NCBI GenBank assembly: GCA_034508935.3
Contig: CM067446.1
Coordinates: 23,845,520 to 23,909,519, forward strand
Reading direction: 5' to 3'
DNA from: Berghia stephanieae
Taxonomy: Eukaryota > Mollusca > Gastropoda > Nudibranchia > Aeolidiidae
DNA length: 64,000 bases
Within the stretch, counting starts at the first letter, position 1. Every line of letters begins with the position of its first letter. The position numbers and the translations under genes were made by a program. The notes beneath the pieces were generated by a model, which did not search any database, was not told the origin of the DNA, and saw nothing but the letters and a program-made list of their open reading frames with translations. Shown one piece after another: positions 48,256 to 58,686 of this stretch.

Positions 48256-48750
48256 AAGCAGATCTAGGTGGTGGTATTTTTTTGGGTCTTTTTTTTTTTT
48301 TGTCTTTGTTTTTTTTTTTTGTTCCAGATAAGGAATTTTAAGATTTGATGGTTGTCCATAGACTTTTCAAAATAAAATTTGACTTTGACTATGAGTACGA
48401 TGCAGTTATAAGTGCTTGATTTCTGAAGACTAATTATAAATGGTGACCACTCTATTGCGTTTTTGTATGCCATGAAAATGTTACAAAGACAATGAAGCGA
48501 CGTTTGTTGGGAATTCTGCAGTCATTCATTTAACCCTTGAATTTGATGAGCGCCTGTTGCATTTTAGTTCATTCAAGTATTTTAGAGTGACAAACACAAC
48601 TCGTGCATTATGGGTTTATATGCAGATTTTTGTCTTTAAATTGTCAATAAAAAATAAAATGCTTTTTATTGTTTTGTTAGCTGGCAGGTCTGAATTGAAT
48701 GCTATTGCATACAATTTTGTACTTTTAATCTTTTTTCTTTTTACATTTAG

Positions 48751-49191
48751 CCATCCTCACTTTATCCGGAGAATCGCCTGCCCCTCGTGAATGAGACAGT
48801 GAAGGCTATGGCTAAAACAAAGGTGTCCACAACCCAACTTAGGCAATACATTCAATCAAGCCAAGGATAAAATGTATTGCCTAAAGATGTCGAAGATTTG
48901 CAGCGGAGATTGTTCAAGACTGATATTGACAGGACGGACGGTGAGACGGTACAGGAATTACTGAGAGAGATAGAGGAGGAAGGAGGTGTAACAAAGTTCA
49001 GTGTGAATGAGGATGTTGGTTTTGAGTATTTGTTTTAAGTAACGGGAAGAATGAGGCGTGATTTGAGTGTTTTTTGTGATGTGTTTGTTATGGATGCAAC
49101 ATACAAAGTAAATCGATATTTGTATCCACTTGTGAATATTATGTGCATAGATGATGAGGGTCATGGCGGGCGAAAGACTGGAAATCCATGA
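48751..49191 (+). pseudogene. MULE/ZSWIM-like transposase exon with first catalytic Asp region
   Basis: Acceptor TTACATTTAG ends at 48750. The frame reads SSLYPENRLPLVNETVKAMA, TTQLRQYIQ, LPKDVEDLQRRLFKTDIDRT, VQELLREIEEEGGVTKF, then VTGRMRRDLSVFCD and VFVMDATYKVNRYLYPLV. The last block is the beginning of the MULE DDE domain (D in MDATYK). Stops lie at 48868-48870 and 49036-49038, and the frame closes near 49191 before the remaining catalytic residues. A domesticated ZSWIM-type host pseudogene would look similar. The flanking inverted ends and 9-bp duplication favour a transposon. Confidence 0.8.
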
Positions 49192-49225
49192 CCAACCTGA
49201 AACTGACATTGTACCAGTATGACGT

Positions 49226-49660
49226 GTGACAAATACACAGGAAGGACTGTATCGAATTGTATCTTCAGTGACAAACAGGATCAATAGCTTATTTCAAGTT
49301 ATGGTAGAACATCAGTTTCTGCAAAGAATCTCCCAGTTGGAACAATTTTTGACTATTGTCTCTGAAGATAAAGACTTTGACATTGTTGACATGACTGACT
49401 TAATACAGACAAATCCCCATTCTAACCCTCTTTCTGACTTTTCAGAGACACCAGACATTGTAAATGCACGTACTGACCAGACCCCACAGACATTATAAAT
49501 ACACACTCTGCCCAGACAGAGACCACAGAAGTTATGGACACACCGACTGACCAGACAGAGACCACAGATGTTATGGACACACAAACTGACTAGACAGAGA
49601 GACCAAAGACGTTATGGACACACAGACTGACCAGACAGGGACTCCAGATAACAGAGACAT
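49226..49660 (+). pseudogene. MULE-like ORF tail with coding minisatellite
   Basis: An open frame (49226-49498) reads VSSVTNRINSLFQVMVEHQF and LQRISQLEQFLTIVSEDKDF. It is followed by a 40-odd-bp tandem repeat (49464-49640) coding for TDQTETTDVMDTQ-like units with one in-frame stop. I do not recognise this part. It may be the C-terminus of the transposase ORF after a deletion, or an unrelated frame. Confidence 0.4.
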
Positions 49661-50754
49661 GCGACCATAAAGATGCCCTTGACACGACAGAGACAGTTAG
49701 ACTGCGAAATTTTTCAAATGTGACTCTACACAGGAAATTTCATACAGAATTCCCTTAATACATTTACTCATTGTCCATTTGTAAAATTTATTTTCATGTA
49801 ATAAACCACCAAAAAAGTAAATTTTTAACGTGGGTGGGGGCTGTCACGTTACTGTAGAACGAGCTTAAGTCTCAATGGGATATTAGCTTTAGGCAACCAC
49901 AAGTTGGTATTTTTCAAACCTGTTGCTATGCTATCTTGTGATGACAATGTCTCTCAGTCGCCAAACGTCACTAGCTATCCTTCACATAATGCAGGGTTGA
50001 TTGTGTGAAGTACGTTTGGGGCCGGAAGATAGCAAGGCATAGTGCAGGCTACTGTACTGTGTCAGTCCGTGAACGGGTGACCAATTCATAGTACAGAGAA
50101 GGCAAATCTGTTACTATATGTCCCAATAAAAATATAACACAGAGAAGGCAGAAACTGTGTTATACAGGTCGGTACAGAATAAAACAAATATAACACAGGA
50201 GACCAAACACTGTGTTGTAGAATATCAAAATTTCAAAGGTGGTCGGTCAGTGACGAAATAAAAAGGGACATTATAAGTCGTAATATCACATCCCAATAAA
50301 AGCGTGTGACAGTAAAAAGGTGCCCGTTAACAATTGAGTCGGTCAAGTCTCTATCCAGATTCAAAAGGATAGTGCAAAGTCCTGTATGTAAAACAAATTT
50401 GAGAAGCATGGTTGTTCTCAATACTTGTTGGGTCGTGATCGGTATAGAGTGAAGTAGTGTTCATGCTACACATCTTCACGAAATATCAGAGCAATGCTGT
50501 GTCAAGATTACAGAGGAGCAAGAAGACAAGATTTGTTTGTGTGTCTTTATATGTTACGGAATAGGTACATTTTGGTTGTCAAAACTTTCATTTTTATTTT
50601 GACATTTTCTTGATCTTTTAAAATAAAATTATAATTTAATTTAATCAACAGACTTGTTTAATAATTTAAAGATATAGTTTTTTGTGGGGACCTTTTGTAA
50701 AATCATTAGTCTGATTGTAGTTGTAAATTTCTTTATATTCTAATGTCATAAAAT
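49661..50754. other. MULE interior, nothing recognised
   Basis: Short internal direct repeats (ATATAACACAGAGAAGGCA-type) near 50090-50220. No genes. Confidence 0.4.
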
Positions 50755-51980
50755 CAGTGACACCACTGAATTCCTACCAGCGCTTTTACTCACTGAGTCC
50801 CTACCACCAGCGCTATTACTCACCCAGTCCCTACCACCTGGGCGGGGTTCCTGACCTCCAAATGTGGGCAGGGGGGTTCATACTGTGTCTTCTATCCCCT
50901 TATATCTGTTTTCCAACATGCTTTCTGTCTTTGTCTTGGAATGAGATTACTTGGTTTTGTCCTGGTCCTGGCCGGATCCCCTGGCTGAGAGGGAAGCAGT
51001 CGAATGTATAGTTAGTTTTGGGAGATGATATTTTTTTCATTGTAAATCATCTCTCTGTTATGTACTGTATTATGTTTTATTTACATATTATATTTGATTT
51101 GTTAACATTTGAGTGTATTCCTCTTAGTCGGGACCTGTGCTTGTGTCTGGATGAGACTTTTAGGTGATCTTAAACTGAGTACTTTGATGGTGTGCTCTTG
51201 GAATCTACATCTGTTTCCCATTTGAACAAATTCCCCTTTGTCTTACCTTTTCTTGGGTGCTTTAATTGAATTCTATAACTTTTTACTATCCCATTTCTTC
51301 CTTTTTACTGGCGCTGATATGACCTTAATGTGTTGCAAGCGCCGTAAAACCCTCAAAAACAAATAAATACACAAACAGTCCCTACCAGCAGCGCTTTTAC
51401 TCATTGAGTCATAGAGCTTTTACTCACCGAGTCCCTACCACCAGTGCAATTACTCACCGAGTCCCTTCCACCAGCGCTTTTACTCACTGAGTCATAGAGC
51501 TTTTACTCACCGAGTCCCTACCACCAGTGCTATAACTCACCAAGTCCCTACCACCAGCGCTTTTACTCACTGACACTGTCCCTACCACCAGTGCTATTAC
51601 CGAGTTATAGAGCTTTTACTCACTGAGTCCCTACCACCAGTGCTTTTACTCTTCGAGTCCCTACCACCAGTGCTATTACCGAGTCATAGAGCTTTTACTC
51701 ACTGAGTCCCTACGACCAGCGCTATTACTCACTGAGCCCCTACCACCAGCGCTATTACTCAGCGAGTCATAGAGCTTTTACTCATCGAGTCCCAACGACC
51801 AGCGCTTTTACTCACTGAGTCCCTACGACCAGCGCTATTACTCACTGAGTCCCTACCACCAGCGCTTTTACTCGTTGAATCCCTATCACCAGCACTTTTA
51901 CTCGCCGAGTTCCTACGACATGGCTATTACTGAGTCCCTAACCAGTGCTAATACTATTAGCCACCAAATCCCTACCACCA
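50755..51980 (+). repeat. 30-bp minisatellite, interrupted by S1 copy 8
   Basis: The unit is GAGTCCCTACCACCAGCGCT followed by ATTACTCACT, or TTTTACTCACT. About three units lie before 50837 and about twenty after 51376. Some units carry the shorter GAGTCATAGAGCTTTTACTC variant, which gives a higher-order alternation in part of the array. Confidence 0.95.
50837..51375 (+). mobile_element. S1 family copy 8, full length, inside the minisatellite
   Basis: Runs from CCTGGGCGGGGTTCCTGACC to GCAAGCGCCGTAAAACCC and an A-rich tail. CAGTCCCTACCA at 50825-50836 and 51376-51387 is a 12-bp target duplication, although the site is itself a tandem repeat. Very similar to copy 5. Confidence 0.92.
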
Positions 51981-53760
51981 GGGGGGACAATATAAGCTCA
52001 GATTAGACCCCAAAAATTCTTACAGTGATGCAGAAAAAAACAACGAACAGATCTCTTTCAAATTTACACAAAATGTTTCTTACAACAAGATGGATAGGTT
52101 TAGCAATAGTCTTGAAAATAAATTTTTCAGAATTTTTTTTCGATTTCTTAGTGAAAATTTGGTGTGACATGACAGGAAAAAAAAATTGATTTAAAAATTC
52201 ATAAAACTGCTAAATTTTTGTTTAGCCCAAAACCCAACCATCATGATGCAAAACACATCATAAGAAAAATTCTGACCAAATTTGAAGACAATCTGATGGG
52301 AAACAATCCAGATGTGAATGTTAGAAAATCAGAGAATGACGCACAATGAAATTTTGAGAAAATGAAAAATTTGTCTTTAATTTGATAATAAAGCTAATTA
52401 TGCAGACAAAGGCCAACATTCATCAAGTATAACCAATATGGAACAAGAAAACAGTAATATTTTATAAATTGATCAAATTCTGAAAAAAATTATAAACGAT
52501 TCGCTAACCCATACCTCTAAGAAAAAAAATTGCGAAATAATTTAATATCTGCTGTTATTCACCAAAAAATTACTTTAGTGGTCAAATATGCTTTATAGTT
52601 CTAAAATTCTTTAATTATATCTCATGAACTAATAATGTAATGTATAATTTGATGCTAAACACCAAAAATAACAATTAAAAAAAAAAACTTTTTTAAGGGG
52701 CAACATAAGCTAAAATTAGACGTAAAACCCTAAAATTTCTAACATACATGCACCAAAAACTAGCATAAAAATTTCTTTCAAATTTAAACACAATGTTTCT
52801 TTCATAAATAGCTATATCATGAAAACTCTTGGAATAATTTTTTTAGAATTTTTATTTGATTTCAACTGAAAATTTAGCGCGGATCGACAGGAACAAATGA
52901 ATTTTAAAATTTATAAAATTGCTAAATTTTAATTTACCCCCAAACACTTACATCATGATGTTTTTTTTTTTGTTTGTTTGTTGCTTTAGGTCTCTTCCAA
53001 CACAATTGAGGTTATATGAGAGACCGCTGAAACAAAAAAACAAGCAATCTAACAAAAATAGTACAAATGTCAATCAAAATCATAACCTAAAGATATCATC
53101 ATAAGCTAAATTATAAATAACCAAGAACAAACAGGCAGAGGATTTACAGGAAAAAAATATCCCCTGTCAAAAATACAATCACAAACCAAAGAAGCAGGAT
53201 AGGCTAGTAAAGAGAAGAAGAAACGACATCACTATCGGATCGTACACCCATGCGAACATCATAGGTATATGATTCAAGGATGATGCTCCCATCCAACCAC
53301 CCTCACATCATGATGTAAAACACATCATAGAAAAGATTCTGAATAAATTTGAAGATAATTTAAAGGAAAATGATTGAGGTAGGATTGCTAGAAAATCAGA
53401 CAAATGACATAAAACAGACATTTGAGAAAGCGCAAGCTTTTTCTATAATTTGACATAAAGTTAAAAGGCTGATTTTGCAGACAACTAAAAGAAATGATCC
53501 ATCAAACTTTCAAAATATGACCGTAATAGGACAAGAAAACGAAAATTTTGTAGATTGATCTAAGTCTAAAAAAAATTATAATCAGTTCACTAACCCATAC
53601 CCCTTAGATAAAAAAAAATGCTGTAAAATTGATTTTTTTACGCCCAGAGATAAAATAATTTTGTGGTCAAATATGATGTCATACCTTATGAATTCATCAT
53701 TATAATCACAAAACCTAATTATTTACTGTATACAATAGGTTATACAGATGATTTCTAGAT
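51981..53760. repeat. Old tandem duplication of an AT-rich unit of about 715 bp
   Basis: Unit 1 (51981-52695) and unit 2 (52696 to about 53760, including S2 copy c) share a common block order. It runs CAATATAAGCT/CAACATAAGCT, CTTTCAAATTTA.ACA.AATG, TAAAA.TGCTAAATTTT, CATCATGATG.AAAACACATC and GAAAATCAGA.AATGAC. The units are clearly diverged, so the duplication predates the S2 insertion. No coding signal. Confidence 0.8.
52962..53304 (-). mobile_element. S2 family copy c, minus strand
   Basis: The complement of copies a and b, with few differences. ACATCATGATGT flanks it at 52950-52961 and 53305-53316, a perfect 12-bp target duplication. Unit 1 of the tandem duplication shows the unoccupied site near 52240. 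Confidence 0.95.
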
Positions 53761-54574
53761 ATATTAAATGATTTTTCAAAATATGATATGGCACGCTATC
53801 CTCATTTTTCATTTTTTTATTCTACTTGAGAGACAAGTCGTATAAAATTAGATATCTAGTCAAGTTGAACTGCAAAATCAATTCTATTTTAGACAATAAA
53901 ACAGTTAAATAGTGCACTAGCTCTGAATAAAAAGCAATTTGCTTTCCCAAACCCTTGAAAATCTTACAGAAAAAGTCAACACTACTTGTTTGCCACCACT
54001 TTTTTTGTAGTTCCACAAAGAGGGTTGATCCTGCTCTGGATGGAAAAATTGAAATAAAAAAGAGACACATTTCATTAGCAATTTTTGGAAATGGCATTAT
54101 TGTCATAAAATGCATTTGTCAAAGACATAGCAATTTTTAAAAAATGATCATTATTCACACCAACACACTTGAAATTTCATTGGTTTTACATCCATAGAAC
54201 AAAACTCTTGGCAACAAACTATAGTCTGTCGTTAAGTTAATACATTCAGTAGTAATTCAATTCAAATGATGCTTTGCCATTTTCATTTAGAAAAATGAGC
54301 ATTTATTTTATTGATCACCAATAAAAAATGTAAAGGCGCAATGGAGATTTGAAAACATTACTAACCATTGTCAAAAAGTGCATGCAGACACTCTGGTCTG
54401 CTGGCCCAGATGATGGTTTGCTGATTGATGAGTTTTGCCACAGGCAAAGGTTTGCCTCAACACACCTTGCCAGAATAGCCCTTGAGCCAGCATCTTTATG
54501 GATTGTCAGGACACCAGTAACGTCAACAGTGTTCTTTCATGTTAGCCGTCGATGAAAACAAAAAATTAAATTAA
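53761..54574. other. MULE interior, nothing recognised
   Basis: AT-rich sequence. Short open frames on both strands (53822-54115, 54349-54555) match nothing I know. Confidence 0.35.
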
Positions 54575-54855
54575 ATTCACTACAGCAAAATAGGCACATA
54601 CATGCCAATGCTAAAGTTTATAACAGCAACACTTCGCATGTTGAACGGGACATAACGTCTGTTAGGCGATATTACAATTACTTCGGACAGAGACAACGCA
54701 GTTAACGGCCAAGTACACATTTTACAACTGAGTCCGGTGAGAGAAAGTGAGCAAAGTGCCTTTTCCAAGGGCTCAACTATGCGCCGAGCGAGGCTCGAGC
54801 CCAGGACCTTCCGGTCCAAAAGCGAGTGTCATACCACTACGACATAGCCGTACGT
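54575..54855 (-). mobile_element. S3 tRNA-headed SINE, copy 4
   Basis: On the minus strand GTAGTGGTATGACACTCGCT is the A-box region, and GGTCCTGGGCTCGAGCC contains the B box. Then come GTTAACTGCGTTGTCTCTGT and ATCGCCTAACAGACGTTATG. The best preserved S3 copy in the window. Confidence 0.88.
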
Positions 54856-54978
54856 AATTTTTAAAAATATAATAAAAATAATCACACTAATATAATTATC
54901 TCACATTGTCATCATCATAGGCATTTCAAAACTACTAATAATACTACCACTACAGATATCTTATCATTATAAAATATT

Positions 54979-54984
<6 letters not shown>

Positions 54985-55061
<77 letters not shown>

Positions 55062-55103
55062 AACATAACATACAAAACCCAATTTTCCGATATAAAAAAA
55101 CAG

Positions 55104-55134
<31 letters not shown>

Positions 55135-55145
55135 AAAAAAAGTTT
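54985..55145. repeat. (CT)n, poly-C and poly-A run
   Basis: CT at 54985-55058, about 20 C at 55105-55124 and about 17 A after it. Confidence 0.95.
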
Positions 55146-55217
55146 TGAAAAAGTATGGACGATGTGTCGGCCATAATAAAGATAATAACAATAACTGAAT
55201 GAAAAGTATTTTTTTAA

Positions 55218-55468
55218 AGGACCCTGAGCCTGGAATGTCGTGAGTACTCGAAACCTCTTGATCGTGATAAAATTAGCAACCTTTTGACTGGGGATCAGGG
55301 CCTTCTAAAAATAGTATCGGGCCTGTCCAACCGAATTGCGCGAGTTCTCTGCTGGGCTTAAAAGTTAAAACCCCGCGAAAGGACCCTGAGCCTGGAATGT
55401 CGTGAGTACTCGAAACCCCTTGATCGTGATAAAATTAGCAACCTTTTGACTGGGGATCAGGGCCTTCT
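55218..55468. repeat. Direct duplication of about 90 bp, spacing 161 bp
   Basis: AGGACCCTGAGCCTGGAATG to GGGGATCAGGGCCTTCT occurs at 55218-55308 and 55379-55469 with a single visible mismatch. This is a recent local duplication. A poly-G run follows at 55537-55548. Confidence 0.9.
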
Positions 55469-56112
55469 CTGGGGATCGAACATTGAAACACCTGGTTTTA
55501 ATCGCCTGACATGGAAGGATGATTTAAATTATTTGGGGGGGGGGGGGGAATTAGTATTTCAATTTTTTTAAAGCCCTGTTATTGTTATTTTTCACAAAAT
55601 AAAGTAATAAAGTTAAGTAATTCGCGGTAGCGACAAATGTGTCGTCAGCTGATGCACAATCAACAAACACACAACCCCAAAGCATGTTTAGTTATAAAAA
55701 TAAGAAATGAATTAAAATGTGCATTTCGTATGCTTACCTTGTAAACTGAGTATTCTGTGACTTGAAAAGAGTGAAGAATTACCAAAGTCCGTCAAAATCA
55801 ACTTGTAATAATAGTTATAATGTGATTGTGATGAGATGAAGTGGTCACTTTTTGACTTCCAGACTTCCAGATAATTCATTGTATATTGCAGTTCTATCCG
55901 TATAAAATGTTATATTTTTAGTAATTACGCAAATTCTATTTTTAGTAAGAGTACAAATAAGCTCTGGCGTTATTTGCAGTGGTAGTACAAATAAGCGTAG
56001 CCATTAGATTATTTCGGACCTGGTAATACAGCATATAACTTGAAAAAACAGGCTGGTATTTGCCCACCCTGCCCATTATTACCAGCCATCACTGTTTATA
56101 TACATTTAAATA

Positions 56113-56113
56113 A

Positions 56114-56204
<91 letters not shown>

Positions 56205-56290
56205 GGATGGATGGATAGATACAGAGAGAGAGGGAGAGAGATAGATAAGGTAGATAGATAGATAGATAGATAGATAGAGATAGATAGATG

Positions 56291-56339
<49 letters not shown>

Positions 56340-56530
56340 GATAGATCGATTCGATAGATTAAATTGATAGATTAGATAGATAGATTAGATAGATAGATAG
56401 ATAGACAGACAGATAGATAGATGGATGGATGGATAGATAGATGGAGTGATGGATGGATAGATTTTTTTTAAATAGCTAGATAGATAGATAGATAGATAGA
56501 TAGATGGGTGGATAAATGGATGAATAGATA
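56113..56530. repeat. (TA)n, (GATA)n and (GA)n compound microsatellite
   Basis: TA at 56116-56200, then GATA/GAGA/GGAT tetranucleotides to about 56530. Confidence 0.95.
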
Positions 56531-57470
56531 AGACAGATATGCCGATAGACGTATAGATAGTTCACGTTTCTCGTCCAACACCTTTTTGTAACACATGTAG
56601 CACTCTTAGAATATTCGTCAATATGCTTTGCTAAGTACACATTTACAGCTGAGTCGAATTTGGTTGATTAAAATTCTGAAAATTCAGAAGAAAAAACCCC
56701 ATTCGAATTGGCTAATGTGTGTAAAGTGCAAAGTTTTCAGTAATTCCAAACGGACACTTATAATTGAAGGATTATAGTAATTTTAATTTATTAATTCTAA
56801 ATTGTAAAGATTCCACATTGGGTTTTATATAGAGAATCCATCTGCTCTGGCAATTACACTGAGAATGACCGAAAAATAAAGCCAAACACGGGCATAATTA
56901 CTTAAATTCTTATTGCACTCTACTGTACGCGCAGGTAATCACAAGGCACGCCCGCTGCTTTCAAACCTCTTCATCGAGAGCCACTTTTTCGGAACTCTTT
57001 ACTGTGGAAGTACAAATTCTCCTCCTTCCTATTTCGATGCCAATCAACTGTTTACTGCTTACGAAAACTGAAACTAAAAAATAGCTGGACTATGACTAAG
57101 CTCCCTTAGCCTGATTCTGCGACATTATTTCGGATCTAGAAATTGATGTAAATTCATCAGCTTTGTTCCTTTTTCTTGACCAAACCGGTTTTGATTAAAG
57201 TTAAAGGTTAGAGTTGTTGTAGACGTTTAGATAGAAGTAGAGCTAATTCTTAAAAAAAGGGGAGGCCTTCCGAAAGCTCCTAACTAGTGAGCTAAGCTAA
57301 GAATCTTATAGGCACTTAAATGAAGGGCTAAATCTGTGTCGCAGTTCTCTCATTCACCTGCGTGACCGCTAGTTATCGTTTATGAGCTGCAGGCTAAAAC
57401 CATGACTTGGTTAAATTGAGATATCTCTGGTATTTATTTACAGAATTGGATAAATTAAATGGAAGCCGCT
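56531..57470. other. Intergenic, mostly unrecognised
   Basis: The segment at about 56965-57005 (inverted) matches 29865-29905 (ACAGTAAAGAGTTCCG...). Nothing coding. Confidence 0.4.
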
Positions 57471-58686
57471 ATTTTCACCGTACGGTGATAATAGCCTGAC
57501 CGTGTGTAGGAGGCTATTTTCACCGTACGGTAATATCTTGGTGAACGATGTTCACCATACGATGATGATAGTGTGGGAGACTTTTTTCATCGTCCCGTAA
57601 TATTATGGCGGACGATTTTCAGTGTACGGTGATAATAGTGTGGGAGACGTTGTTCATCGTACCGTAATATCGTGGTGGTGGACGATTTTCACCGTACGGA
57701 CGGTGATAATAGTGAGGGAGACTTTTTTTTCACTGTCCTGTAATATTTTGGTGGACGATTTTCAGCGTACGGTGATAATAGTGTGGGAGACTTTTATCAC
57801 CGTACGGTAATATCTTGGTGGACGGTTTTCACCGTACGGTGATAATGGTGTGGAAGGCTATATTCAGTGTACGGTGATAATAGTGCGAGAGACTACATAA
57901 ATTCATTATAATGGTGTGGAAGGCTATATTCAGTGTACGGTGATAATTTAATAGTGCGGGAGACGATTCTCATCTTGCGGTGAAAATAGCCTGACACAAT
58001 ATTTTCACCGTACGGTAATAATGGTGTGGAAGGCTATATTATTCACTGTACGGTGATAATGGTGGGGCAGACTATTTTCACTGTATGGTAATATCTTGGT
58101 GATAATAGTGTGGGAGACTATTTTCACCGTACGGTAATATCTTGGTGAGGTGGACGATTTTCACCGTACGGTGATAATAGTGTGGGAGACTATATTCACT
58201 ACAACGGTGTGGCAGGCTATATTCACTGTACGGTGTTAATAGTGTGGGAGACTATTTTCACCGTCCGGTAATATTTTGGTGGACAATTTCACCGTACAGA
58301 CGGTGATAATAGTGTGGGAGACTTTTTTCACCATCCCGTAATATTTTGGTGGACGATTTTCAGCGTACGGTGATAATAGTGTGGCTGACTTTTTTCACCA
58401 TCCCGTAATAATTTGGTGGACGATTTTCAGCGTACGGTGATAATTGTATGGGAGACTTTTATCACCGTACGATAATATTTTGGTGGACGATTTTTACCGT
58501 ACGGTGATAATTGTGTAGGGGGCTTTTCTCACCGTATGGTAATATCTTGGTGGACGATTTTCACTGTATGGTGAAAATAGCCTGAAACACTATTTTCACC
58601 GTACGGTGATAATGGTGTGGAAGGCTATATTCAGTGTACACTGATAATAGTGTGGGAGACTATTTTCACCGTACGGTAATATCTTG
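57471..58686. repeat. Palindromic minisatellite built on CACCGTACGGTG
   Basis: About 1.2 kb of a unit of roughly 66-68 bp with two self-complementary cores. One core is followed by AATATCTTGGTGGACGATTT, the other by ATAATAGTGTGGGAGACT. CACCGTACGGTG is a perfect 12-base palindrome. In some units it extends to CTATTTTCACCGTACGGTGA and beyond. Single-base variants (GTGTACGG, CGTCCCGT) are spread through the array. The array stops exactly where the S4 array starts and reappears at 61685-61772. Confidence 0.93.

Larger units (their letters stand above)
43584..56002 (+). mobile_element. Candidate Mutator-like element (MULE), 12.4 kb, decayed
   Basis: The two ends are inverted: TTATTTGTACTACCACT on the left (from 43592) and its complement on the right (to about 55994). 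The match continues as CAAATA.CG and again TATTTGTACTC within about 60 bp. ATTAGATTA stands immediately outside both ends (43575-43583 and 56003-56011), a perfect 9-bp target duplication, the length typical of MULEs. Inside, on the + strand, are spliced-looking exons of a MULE/ZSWIM-like transposase. The left end has two 75-bp subterminal direct repeats containing CTCTTATGTGTTTAAAGTTG. Later insertions (S3, S1 and S2 copies, minisatellites) account for much of the length. In-frame stops and missing domains show it is inactive. Confidence 0.75.

Noticed and set aside
55218-55468. Terminal direct repeats of a small element
   Set aside because: Only about 70 bp lies between the two copies, with no flanking duplication; a local duplication is simpler.
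57471-58686. CRISPR-like array of palindromic repeats
   Set aside because: The spacers are themselves repeated and the unit drifts gradually, so it is a minisatellite.
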